Assembly (NCBI GenBank): GCA_019162745.1
Contig: JAFLLC010000082.1
Coordinates: forward strand, 1 to 58,097
Origin: Deltaproteobacteria bacterium
Lineage (GTDB): Bacteria; Desulfobacterota; Desulfuromonadia; Geobacterales; Pseudopelobacteraceae
Reading direction: 5' to 3'
DNA length: 58,097 nt
Shown: positions 32,469-40,126 of the stretch, in pieces
How the letters are laid out: each line of letters begins with the position of its first letter
Numbering within the stretch: the first letter of the stretch is position 1
Translations under genes and position numbers: made by a program
The notes under the pieces: model-generated
What the model was told of the DNA's origin: nothing
Database searches by the model: none
Seen by the model: the letters and a program-made list of their open reading frames with translations, nothing else

Positions 32469-34127
32469 ATGGCAAAATATCTTATTATTGGCGGCGTCGC
32501 AGCCGGCATGTCTGCTGCTGCACGCCTGAGACGTCTTGACGAAACAACTGAAATTATCGTTCTTGAACGTGGCGGGTATGTTTCATATGCAAACTGCGGA
32601 CTTCCCTACTACGTCGGAAACGAGATCAGCAAGCGGGACGATCTGCTTCTCCAGACGCCTCAATCGTTCAATCGTCGCTTCAAGACCGATGTAAGGATAC
32701 ATAACGAAGCGGTTGCCGTACATCCGGACAGGAAAACGGTGACGGTGAAAAATCTTGCCACAGGGGAGCAATACGAAGAAAGCTATGACTCTCTGCTGCT
32801 GACACCCGGCGGTTCACCGGTCAGACCTGCAATCCCCGGCTGTGAACATCCGGCTATCAAAACCCTTTGGACAATTCCTGATACGGACGAAATCAGGACA
32901 ATGGTCGATAGCGGAAACGTCAGAAAAGCCCTGGTCGTAGGCGGCGGTTTTATCGGGCTGGAGATGGCGGAAAACATCCGCATACGCGGCATAGAGGTAG
33001 CGCTGGTTGAGATGGCGCCGCAGGTGATGAATGTCATCGACCCCGAGATGGCGGCCATTGTGCATACTGAACTGCGAAAAAACGGCATCGCACTACACCT
33101 GAACGAAACGGTGGCACGGTTTGAGCCGCTGCCCGGGGGGGGCGTTCTGGCACAACTCGGAAGCGGGACACATATCGAAGCGGACATGGTGCTGCTCTCC
33201 ATCGGTGTCAAACCTAACACCGGTTTTCTGGCCGATTCCGGCATTGAGCTCGGCGCCAGAGGCCACATCGTCGTCGATCAGCATCTCCGGACAAACAAGC
33301 CGGACATCTATGCCGCCGGTGACGCAATTGAGGTGATAAACCCTTTTACCGGCAAAAAGAGCGCCGTACCGCTGGCGGGACCTGCCAACAAACAGGGCCG
33401 AATCGCCGCAGATACTATCCATGGCATAACGACGCGCATCTATAAAACCACCATGGGAACCGCCATTGCGAAAGTCTTTGAACTTGCTGTCGGCGTAACC
33501 GGTGCCACCGAAAAGTTCTGCCGGGATGAAAACATACCGTATCTGAGCGCCATAAACCATTCCAGCGATCATGCAGAGTACTATCCCGGCAGCACCCGGC
33601 TCTCGTTCAAGCTCATCTTTTCCCCCGGAACCAGGCGGGTGCTCGGCGCTCAGGTCGTCGGCTACGAAGGCGTAGACAAGCGGATCGATGTGATCGCTAC
33701 CGCCATCAAAGGTGGTATGACGGTGGATGACCTGACTGAAATAGAGCACGCCTACGCCCCACCCTACTCATCCGCCAAGGACCCGGTCAATATGATCGGA
33801 TTTATTGCGCAGAACATTCTTGATGGACTCGTCAGGAGCATAACGTTTGACTGCGTCAAACGTGCCGTCGATGAGGGAGCGTACCTCCTCGATGTGCGCT
33901 CGCTTGGCGAATTCCTGGCAGGCACAATCCCCGGGGCGGTCAACATCCCGGTTGACCTTGTGCGCCGCAAGCATTCAAAACTGCCAAAAGATGTACCTAT
34001 CCTGATCTTCTGTCTTGTCGGAGTGCGCGGGTACATCGCCAGCCGCATTCTCACCGCGCACGGCTTCACCAACCACGTCAATCTCTCCGGAGGGATTGAA
34101 ACATACAATGCTGCCAGCACTATGTGA
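32469..34127 (+). CDS. CoA-disulfide-reductase-like flavoprotein with C-terminal rhodanese domain
   Basis: A 552-residue protein. The N-terminal FAD motif GGVAAGMSAAARLRR and the single redox cysteine Cys43 in YANCGLPYY identify the CoA-disulfide reductase / persulfide reductase group. GGGFIGLEMAE is the NAD(P)H site, and AGDAIE with KQGRIAADTI is typical. From about 460 a rhodanese domain has DVRSLGEF and Cys515 in IFCLVGVRGY. Such CoADR-rhodanese fusions reduce CoA or polysulfide-type persulfides. GGAGG precedes the start. A GC hairpin follows the stop. Confidence 0.92.
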   Translation: MAKYLIIGGVAAGMSAAARLRRLDETTEIIVLERGGYVSYANCGLPYYVGNEISKRDDLLLQTPQSFNRRFKTDVRIHNEAVAVHPDRKTVTVKNLATGEQYEESYDSLLLTPGGSPVRPAIPGCEHPAIKTLWTIPDTDEIRTMVDSGNVRKALVVGGGFIGLEMAENIRIRGIEVALVEMAPQVMNVIDPEMAAIVHTELRKNGIALHLNETVARFEPLPGGGVLAQLGSGTHIEADMVLLSIGVKPNTGFLADSGIELGARGHIVVDQHLRTNKPDIYAAGDAIEVINPFTGKKSAVPLAGPANKQGRIAADTIHGITTRIYKTTMGTAIAKVFELAVGVTGATEKFCRDENIPYLSAINHSSDHAEYYPGSTRLSFKLIFSPGTRRVLGAQVVGYEGVDKRIDVIATAIKGGMTVDDLTEIEHAYAPPYSSAKDPVNMIGFIAQNILDGLVRSITFDCVKRAVDEGAYLLDVRSLGEFLAGTIPGAVNIPVDLVRRKHSKLPKDVPILIFCLVGVRGYIASRILTAHGFTNHVNLSGGIETYNAASTM

Positions 34128-34141
34128 CATCTAAATTCCCC

Positions 34142-34173
34142 CCCTCACTCCCCCTTTATTCCAGGGGGGAGGC
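34142..34173 (+). terminator. GC-rich hairpin after the flavoprotein gene
   Basis: CCCTC-ACT-CCCCC pairs imperfectly with GGGGGGAGG across an AT-rich loop and is followed by CTTTAAAATA. Probable end of the transcript from 32469. Confidence 0.5.
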
Positions 34174-34200
34174 TTTAAAATATCCCCTTTGATTTTTTAC

Positions 34201-34230
34201 TTGACTAAAACTGTGGTTAATTTATATTGT
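34201..34230 (+). promoter_or_regulatory. Sigma70-type promoter of the riboswitch-controlled cytochrome gene
   Basis: TTGACT at 34201-34206 and TATTGT at 34225-34230 are separated by 18 bases. The predicted start near 34237 lies just upstream of the riboswitch. A GTTAACCATAA segment overlaps the start region. Confidence 0.65.
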
Positions 34231-34261
34231 TAACCATAATTGTACGCAAATAAAATGTGCA

Positions 34262-34340
34262 TAATAACGATAATACTAAACTACCTGCGAAGGTAGGACG
34301 GAAAGCCTACAGGGTCTCACAGAGACAGCCGGGTCGCCGA
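34262..34340 (+). ncRNA. GEMM-I cyclic dinucleotide riboswitch
   Basis: The conserved core is present: CTAAACTACCT, a GCGA (GNRA) tetraloop, AGGTAGGACGGAAAGCCTAC, a GTCTC-ACA-GAGAC arm, and the 3' segment ACAGCCGGGTCGCCG. This is the layout of GEMM-I aptamers, which bind c-di-GMP or, in a Geobacter subgroup, cyclic AMP-GMP. Aligning the 5' strand backwards from AAAC puts an A where c-di-GMP binders have the ligand-contacting G20, hinting at the cyclic AMP-GMP type, but this hand alignment is fragile. The 3' strand of the aptamer is shared with the terminator arm, so ligand binding should turn the gene on. Confidence 0.83.
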
Positions 34341-34375
34341 AATATCAAAATTGATATTGGGTGCCCGGCTGTTTT
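34326..34375 (+). terminator. Riboswitch expression-platform terminator
   Basis: CAGCCGGG at 34326-34333 pairs with CCCGGCTG at 34364-34371, and AATATCAA with TTGATATT inside, followed by TTTT. The 5' arm is part of the aptamer, so the two structures exclude each other. Confidence 0.85.
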
Positions 34376-34547
34376 GCGTTTGCAGTACATACGACTATGA
34401 AAGGAGGGCGCCTGTGGCCTGACCAAGCAAATAAATTCTGTAGCATTGCCAGGTGTTGACGACGTACCTCCTTCTCTGTGTAGTCTAATGCCACCCAAAA
34501 AGCCGACCGGCTTTCGTTTACTACCGCGGTAGCCCCGCAAGGAGAAA
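34376..34547 (+). promoter_or_regulatory. Long 5' leader between riboswitch terminator and cytochrome gene
   Basis: This leader of about 170 bases holds AAGGAGG near 34402 that could pair with CCTCCTT near 34468, a compact hairpin AAAGCCGACCGGCTTT near 34498-34515, and a perfect 12-bp palindrome CTACCGCGGTAG at 34521-34532 just before the ribosome-binding site AAGGAG. A second control layer is possible; nothing more is recognised. Confidence 0.35.
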
Positions 34548-36695
34548 ATGATGACGAAACTGCCTGCACTGTTTTCGTTCCTATGTGTCTTCGCCACTAC
34601 GGCGATCGCCTCTGCCGACACGCTGACCGTTAGCACCGACAAGAGCAGCTATACCCCGGGGCAAGTGATGAAGATCACTGCCCTGTACAAGGACAAGTAC
34701 GGCAAAGCGATTACCTCGCCCAAGACCCGTGAAATTAGAATCAAAAACTCTTCCGGAAGTGAACTGGTAAAAACCAGCATGAAGAACGCCGGCAGCGGCG
34801 TTTACACCTACGCCTACACGCTACTCCGTTCCGCCAGAACGGGTAAGTATGAGGTCCGCGGCAGCTTCAAGTACAGGGACAATGAGACCAAAGCATACAG
34901 CTATCCGCAGGTTGCCACGACTACCACTGCAGACACCACTGCACCGGTAACGGCTGTTTCCCCTGCTGCCGGAACATATTCAATGCCGGTCAGCATCACT
35001 CTGGCCGCCAACGAAACTGCCACTATTTATTACACTCTCAACGGCACTACTCCGACAACCGCTTCAACCCGCTACAGCGCCCCGATCTCCCTGACCGCGA
35101 CCACAACTTTGAAGTACTTTGCCCGCGACACCGCCGGCAACAGCGAAGCGGTCAAGACAGCTTCCTTCACCGCCGGCACAACTCCACCCCCTCCGCCACC
35201 ACTACCGACAGGCAACCACGCCTCGCTTACCTATACCGGCGGCACAATGTGCCTCCCGTGCCATGCAACCCAAGCTGCTGGAATGGCGAGCAGCACGCAC
35301 TACAGATGGGAAGGGCCAAACAGCCAGATCAGCAACAAGCCGGGCGTCACCGGCGGTAAACTGAACACCGCCATTAACGCCTATTGCATCAGCACCCTGG
35401 GTAACTGGAACGGCTGCGGTGGCTGTCATATTGGCGCCGGCGCCAAGCCGGGTACCGTTGCCGACGCCACCAGGAATATCGACTGCCTGGTCTGTCACCA
35501 GAAAGAGTACAAGAGAGCTCGTAACTCCACCACCGGTCTGTTCGAACCTGATATGACCAAGATGACCATCAGTATGGACGCCGCCGTACAGACCGTCCAC
35601 AAACCGGTCAAATCCAGCTGCCTCCAGTGCCACGCCAAGGGTGGCGGCGGCGATGCGCTCAAACGCGGCGATCTGGCCCTGATCAACGGGACCACCAACG
35701 ATCGCAACTATGACGTCCATATGGCCACGACCGGAGCAAACTTGTCCTGCCAGCAGTGCCACACCTTCACCAACCACCACGTGGCCGGCCGCGGTTCCGA
35801 TCTGCGCCCCACCGATAGCACCGTTGGTGTCAGCTGCTCAACATCCGCCTGCCACAGCAGCAAGGCAGCACTTACATCGGGCCATGCAACAGCTGCTATT
35901 AACACGCACATGAAGCGTGTCGCCTGCCAGACCTGTCACATACCGACGTACGGCAAGAAGGCTGCCGATGCCGTGCTTGACACCGTCACCGGTTTTGGCA
36001 ATCAGGCAACTGAAACTACACGAACATGGGCCACCCCCGAGTGGTCCGTTGCCAACAACCGCTGGGAACCTACCGTAGTTAAAGCAAATAATCTCAAGCC
36101 GCTCTACGCTTTCTTCGACGGCACCTCCTGGGTGTCCGACCTTAACGATGTAGCCGTCATTGACCCTGCAACAGGCGCCTACAAGATCAGCCGACCAAAC
36201 GGCAGCATCAACGGCGCCAACAGCAAATTAACGCCGTTCAAGTACAAGACATCCCTGCAGCCGAGACACACAGCATCCGGCAAGCTTATTGCCCTGGATA
36301 CCTCTTTGTACTTCAAAAATGGTGACCTCGTTGGAGCAGTACAGTCCGGCCTGACCAACATGGGGCTTAATGCAGGAGATGCGTACACCATGGTTAAAGC
36401 CGACGAGTACCAGATGCTGAACCATACCGTATCACCAAAAACAGCGGCGCTGCAGTGCGCTTCCTGCCACGGGACCACGAGTGCACCGGCACCCCAGATG
36501 AATCTGAAGGCCATGGGTTATGCCCTGAAGGCGGCGCAATCAACCGTATGCACCCAGTGTCACGGCAACGAGGACATGCCAAGTTTTACTTCGCTGCACA
36601 GCAAGCACGTGACCAGTGAGAAGATCGACTGCTCCATGTGCCACAGCTTCACCCGAGCTGCCGAGCGGGGTCTTACGGTGGGCATCAAAAAGTAA
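34548..36695 (+). CDS. Decaheme c-type cytochrome with Ig-like and chitobiase-like beta domains
   Basis: A 715-residue secreted protein. The signal peptide ends near AIASAD. Residues about 24-120 are a beta-sandwich domain (LTVSTDKSSYTPGQVMKIT). Residues about 130-208 match the chitobiase-type C-terminal beta-sheet repeat (TIYYTLNGTTPTTASTRY). A PPPPPP linker follows. Nine CXXCH motifs and one CX4CH (CSTSACH) run from about residue 233 to 700. ATG 34551 has better spacing from AAGGAG than ATG 34548. The adhesion-like N-terminus suggests an outer-surface cytochrome that binds a mineral, polymer or partner. Expression is under a GEMM-I riboswitch, so it answers to a cyclic dinucleotide. Confidence 0.88.
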   Translation: MMTKLPALFSFLCVFATTAIASADTLTVSTDKSSYTPGQVMKITALYKDKYGKAITSPKTREIRIKNSSGSELVKTSMKNAGSGVYTYAYTLLRSARTGKYEVRGSFKYRDNETKAYSYPQVATTTTADTTAPVTAVSPAAGTYSMPVSITLAANETATIYYTLNGTTPTTASTRYSAPISLTATTTLKYFARDTAGNSEAVKTASFTAGTTPPPPPPLPTGNHASLTYTGGTMCLPCHATQAAGMASSTHYRWEGPNSQISNKPGVTGGKLNTAINAYCISTLGNWNGCGGCHIGAGAKPGTVADATRNIDCLVCHQKEYKRARNSTTGLFEPDMTKMTISMDAAVQTVHKPVKSSCLQCHAKGGGGDALKRGDLALINGTTNDRNYDVHMATTGANLSCQQCHTFTNHHVAGRGSDLRPTDSTVGVSCSTSACHSSKAALTSGHATAAINTHMKRVACQTCHIPTYGKKAADAVLDTVTGFGNQATETTRTWATPEWSVANNRWEPTVVKANNLKPLYAFFDGTSWVSDLNDVAVIDPATGAYKISRPNGSINGANSKLTPFKYKTSLQPRHTASGKLIALDTSLYFKNGDLVGAVQSGLTNMGLNAGDAYTMVKADEYQMLNHTVSPKTAALQCASCHGTTSAPAPQMNLKAMGYALKAAQSTVCTQCHGNEDMPSFTSLHSKHVTSEKIDCSMCHSFTRAAERGLTVGIKK

Positions 36696-36718
36696 TCGGC
36701 CTCTCCAATGACGCCATC

Positions 36719-36748
36719 AACCCCGCCGGGAAACCGGTGGGGTTTTTT
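36719..36748 (+). terminator. Intrinsic terminator of the decaheme gene
   Basis: AACCCCGCCGG, loop GAAA, CCGGTGGGG and six T residues form a strong Rho-independent terminator. Confidence 0.9.
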
Positions 36749-36825
36749 AGTGGGATACAGGAAAAATTCCGGGGACATCCATGATAAGTTTTGCTATGCT
36801 TAAATATTAGAAAATGGAGAATCAT

Positions 36826-38061
36826 ATGAGTACAAAGGATGCGGCAAGAATTGTCGGCCCCGAAACAGTCAGGATGCTGGAGCTGGGACACCCCTGGGTT
36901 GTCGCTGATACATATACCCGAAAATGGCCGGCCGGCAGTCCCGGGCAGACAATTGAACTGTGCGACAGCCAGGGCCGTTTTCTGGCAACGGCCCTGCTTG
37001 ATCCGGAGGAGAGGATCGTCGCACGGGTACTGGACCGGAAGCGGATGCAGCTTGATCGCCCCTGGCTGACGGAGCAGCTGCAGCGCGCCATTGACCTGCG
37101 GGACCACCATGCCGACCTGAACGATTCCAATGCCTACCGCCTGGTGAATGCCGAAGGGGATAGTCTGCCGGGACTGACGGTGGACCGCTATGCCGACTAC
37201 CTGATGCTGCAGCTCTACAGCGCCGCTTGGCGGCCGCACCTGAAGCTGATTACCCAGATCCTGCAGGAGCTGTTATCTCCGCAGGGTATTTATGAGAAAA
37301 GCCGGCCGCAGAAGACCCGTGAACTGGAAGCGGTCAGTGACAGCAAAAATTACGGACGACTTCTGGCGGGAAAAGCAGCACCGCAGCGGCTGGAAGTCAA
37401 GGAAAACAACCTCACTTTTCTGGTGACTCTGGAGCAGGGGTTGAACACCGGACTGTTCCTCGACCAGCGCCGTAATCGCCATGACCTGATGGGGCGGGTG
37501 AAAGGGAAGATGCTGCTCAACCTCTTCTCCTACACCGGCGCATTTTCGGTGGCGGCAGCCGCTGCCGGCGCGGCAGCGGTAACGAGTGTGGACGCCTCGC
37601 CCGGCTACACGGAGTGGGCAAAGAACAACTTCAACGCCAACAACCTCAACCCCAGGCAGCATGAATTCATCGTCGGCGACTGCCTGACGGTGCTCGGCAG
37701 GTTGGCACAGAGCGGAAAAAACTTTGATGTGATTCTGATGGATCCCCCCTCTTTTTCCACTACGGCCAAGAGTCGCTTTACCACCCGCGGCGGCACCTCC
37801 GACCTGGTGGCGGCTGCTCTTCCTCTGTTGACCGACAACGGACTTTTGATCGCATCGTCCAATCACCAGAAGGTGGATACAGCCGAATACCTCAAGGAGT
37901 TGCGCCGGGGAGCGCTCCAGGCTGACTGTGATCTGCGGGTCATTTCCATACTGGGGCAGCCGGAGGATTTCCCCTATCCGGTAACCTTCCCGGAAGGGCG
38001 CTATCTCAAATATGCGATCTGCGTAAAGTCGGGAAGCACAACGGAAAGGCGCACACGATGA
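36826..38061 (+). CDS. rlmI: 23S rRNA (cytosine-C5) methyltransferase, RlmI family
   Basis: A 411-residue protein. Start 36826 has GGAGA six bases upstream; an upstream ATG at 36814 overlaps that site. The N-terminal PUA-like region and EEERIVARVLDR-type beta domain precede a Rossmann methyltransferase with LLNLFSYTGAFSVAAA and the catalytic-side motif MDPPSFS. Members methylate C1962 of 23S rRNA. The small membrane gene that follows overlaps by 4 bp. Confidence 0.9.
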   Translation: MSTKDAARIVGPETVRMLELGHPWVVADTYTRKWPAGSPGQTIELCDSQGRFLATALLDPEERIVARVLDRKRMQLDRPWLTEQLQRAIDLRDHHADLNDSNAYRLVNAEGDSLPGLTVDRYADYLMLQLYSAAWRPHLKLITQILQELLSPQGIYEKSRPQKTRELEAVSDSKNYGRLLAGKAAPQRLEVKENNLTFLVTLEQGLNTGLFLDQRRNRHDLMGRVKGKMLLNLFSYTGAFSVAAAAAGAAAVTSVDASPGYTEWAKNNFNANNLNPRQHEFIVGDCLTVLGRLAQSGKNFDVILMDPPSFSTTAKSRFTTRGGTSDLVAAALPLLTDNGLLIASSNHQKVDTAEYLKELRRGALQADCDLRVISILGQPEDFPYPVTFPEGRYLKYAICVKSGSTTERRTR

Positions 38062-38228
38062 AAAAACTGCTCAGCTGGGGTGGGGTAGGCCTACTGACCA
38101 CGGCTTTACTCGATCCGCTGCTCTACTCCATGTTAGAAAAGCCGGTACCGTGGGGGCGCGACCTGCTGATGGCGACTGCTGGAATCGGCTGTTTCTACCT
38201 GCTGGTAAAGTTTAGAGGCAGCTTTTAG
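38058..38228 (+). CDS. Small two-segment membrane protein (56 aa)
   Basis: The frame begins with ATGA overlapping the rlmI stop and encodes MKKLLSWGGVGLLTTALLDP and onward to KFRGSF. Two hydrophobic stretches (about 4-24 and 36-51) suggest a small inner-membrane protein. The 4-bp overlap supports coupled translation with rlmI. No family is recognised. Confidence 0.6.
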   Translation: MKKLLSWGGVGLLTTALLDPLLYSMLEKPVPWGRDLLMATAGIGCFYLLVKFRGSF

Positions 38229-38240
38229 ATTCGAAAAAAC

Positions 38241-38391
38241 ATTTGAAACACGGAGAAACGGAGAACACGGAATAACATCTGAGAGTTATAGATAAAATAA
38301 GTTTATGGTTCACCAAAAAGGATATTTTGTTTTAAACCTTAAGCCTTTGATTTCTGCGTGTTCTCCGTGTCTCCGTGTTATTGAACTGCCG
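38241..38391. repeat. Dispersed palindromic repeat, copy A
   Basis: About 151 bp with inverted ends: ACACGGAGAAACGGAGAAC on the left and GTTCTCCGTGTCTCCGTGT on the right. Copy B at 57371-57525 is nearly identical over the full length, including the AT-rich centre, with a 4-base insertion. No coding frame. Non-autonomous MITE- or REP-like element. Confidence 0.85.
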
Positions 38392-38418
38392 TTTACCAGA
38401 TTTAAATAAGGTAAAAAA

Positions 38419-38739
38419 ATGATTGAAATAAAGGATGCAGACATCAAGATCGAGTTTTACCGAGGCTCCGGACCTGGCGGGCAGCATCGCAATACGACCG
38501 ATTCGGCCGTGCGCATCCGCCACCTCCCGACCGGGATCGTCGCCCAGGCCTCAGAAAACCGCAGTCAGTTTCAAAACCGCGAGGTTGCGATGGAGCGCCT
38601 CCGTGTCGCGCTGGAACGGCGCGAGCGTAAGGTCAAGAAGCGGATCTCCACCCGCGTGCCGAAGCGGACCAAAGAAAACCGCCTTGCCGGTAAAAAAATC
38701 ACTTCTGAAAAAAAACGCCTGCGCACGACACTGGATTAG
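38419..38739 (+). CDS. Class I release-factor-like protein with GGQ motif
   Basis: A 106-residue protein consisting only of the peptidyl-tRNA hydrolase domain of class I release factors: [10 protein letters not shown] contains the catalytic GGQ. A basic C-terminal tail ([17 protein letters not shown]) resembles the ribosome-inserting tail of ArfB-type rescue factors, although it is short. It lacks codon-recognition domains, so it should act in ribosome rescue or in release from unusual complexes rather than normal termination. Confidence 0.85.
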   Translation: MIEIKDADIKIEFYRGSGPGGQHRNTTDSAVRIRHLPTGIVAQASENRSQFQNREVAMERLRVALERRERKVKKRISTRVPKRTKENRLAGKKITSEKKRLRTTLD

Positions 38740-38780
38740 AACGTTAGCCTTTTTCCTGCCGCCACCATTCCAGAATTTGT

Positions 38781-38809
38781 TTGACTCACCTGTGATAACA
38801 CTGTAATTT
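38781..38809 (+). promoter_or_regulatory. Promoter of the acyltransferase gene
   Basis: TTGACT at 38781-38786 and TAATTT at 38804-38809 are separated by 17 bases, 26 bp before the plsC start at 38836. Confidence 0.55.
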
Positions 38810-38835
38810 ATATAAGTTTATATTTGGAGCTTGTG

Positions 38836-39540
38836 ATGATTCGCGCGTACCTTTATCTGGCAGCGTTTATTCCGCTGACATTTCTTTTTTCAGTCAGCGC
38901 TATTATCGCGACGTTATTTGATTCAAGCGGCCGGGCCTACGCCTGGCATGCCCGACTCTGGGCACGACTGGGACTGAGGTTGAATGGTGTTACCCTGACA
39001 CTTGCCGGAGCGGAGCACCTTCCTGCCGGGCCGGTTATTTTCATGAGTAATCACCAGAGTAATTTTGATATTCTGGCCCTGCTGGCCGCCATGCCGCGCC
39101 AGATCCATTGGATCGCCAAAAAAGAACTCTTTGAAATTCCGTTTTTTGGCCCCTCCATGCGGCGCGGCGGCTACATCCCGCTTGATCGCACTGATGGGCG
39201 CAAGGCGCTGCAGAGCATGGATGAGGCTGCCGCGACGATTCACCAGGGCAAGAGTGTCGTCCTGTTCCCCGAAGGAACCCGCACGACTGACGGCAACCTG
39301 CTCCCATTCAAGCGGGGCGGTTTCATTCTGGCCCGCAAGGCGGCTGTACCGGTGGTCCCGGTCACGATCAACGGCAGCGGCAGAATCAATCCGGCGGGGC
39401 AGATCAGGCTGTATAGCGGCAATATCCGCATTACCATGCATCCTCCACTTGCTGCCGGACCTGAACTCCGGCGGAGCGAGGCCGAAACCTGGATGATGGA
39501 GGCCGTGCAGGGGAGTATTGAATCCGGGCTGGAGCATTAG
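38836..39540 (+). CDS. plsC: 1-acyl-sn-glycerol-3-phosphate acyltransferase
   Basis: A 234-residue membrane enzyme that makes phosphatidic acid. The catalytic box NHQSNFD (H-X4-D) and FPEGTRT substrate box are present, with one N-terminal membrane segment. Start 38836 (MIRAYLYLAA) has GGAG with 6-base spacing; a TTG at 38824 is less likely. The next gene begins at the base after its stop. Confidence 0.93.
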   Translation: MIRAYLYLAAFIPLTFLFSVSAIIATLFDSSGRAYAWHARLWARLGLRLNGVTLTLAGAEHLPAGPVIFMSNHQSNFDILALLAAMPRQIHWIAKKELFEIPFFGPSMRRGGYIPLDRTDGRKALQSMDEAAATIHQGKSVVLFPEGTRTTDGNLLPFKRGGFILARKAAVPVVPVTINGSGRINPAGQIRLYSGNIRITMHPPLAAGPELRRSEAETWMMEAVQGSIESGLEH

Positions 39541-39726
39541 ATGAAGATCGGTTATCAGTATATAGCGCTAATCAGCGCAGGTTTAGCGGGGATGGTCTGG
39601 GGATTGCCGGCTGCGCACCGCCTCAAATACCCTTTTGATATCGCTGCAGCGGCCTTGGTGCTGTGCGGAGTGATCGTTTTTGCACTGGGCATCCTCTTGA
39701 CCTTTGTCCCCGGTTTTTTTAAATGA
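39541..39726 (+). CDS. Small two-segment membrane protein (61 aa)
   Basis: Two hydrophobic stretches (about 7-24 and 32-56) with a short polar loop; the C-terminus is PGFFK. It starts immediately after plsC and overlaps the next gene by 4 bp, so the three are probably co-transcribed. No family is recognised. Confidence 0.65.
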   Translation: MKIGYQYIALISAGLAGMVWGLPAAHRLKYPFDIAAAALVLCGVIVFALGILLTFVPGFFK

Positions 39727-40124
39727 ACGAACAGGCAAAAAGTGCCGTAGCCAACGGCATCGTCATCATCCTGATCAGCCTGCTGATGTTTTTTGCGAGC
39801 ACCTGGTGGCGGATGAACAGTCAATTCGGCCAGGGTGAAGCGGCGCTCCGCAGGGGAGATTTCACTGGCGCTGTCGCCGGGTACGAATCGGCTCTGCATA
39901 TGTATATCCCCTATCACCCGACAATCGAAAAAGCGGCCGAGAAGCTGTGGCAACTCGGCGAAAGTAATGAACGCCAGGGAGATGTCAATCGCGCCCTGAT
40001 TGCGTATCGCTCCCTGCGCAGTTCGTTCTACGCCGATCACTGGCTGGTTACTCCCGGCAGGGCGTGGATCGAAAAATGTGACAAAAAGATAACTGCGCTT
40101 GTACCGCTGCAGAGAGAGAGATAG
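39723..40124 (+). CDS. Membrane-anchored TPR-like protein (133 aa)
   Basis: One N-terminal membrane segment (about 11-29) is followed by helical TPR-like units (GEAALRRGDFTGAVAGYESAL; LGESNERQGDVNRALIAYRS). It overlaps the preceding small gene by 4 bp and ends 2 bp before the RNase J start. Likely a scaffold at the inner membrane; no specific function is visible. Confidence 0.7.
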   Translation: MNEQAKSAVANGIVIILISLLMFFASTWWRMNSQFGQGEAALRRGDFTGAVAGYESALHMYIPYHPTIEKAAEKLWQLGESNERQGDVNRALIAYRSLRSSFYADHWLVTPGRAWIEKCDKKITALVPLQRER

Positions 40125-40126
40125 CT

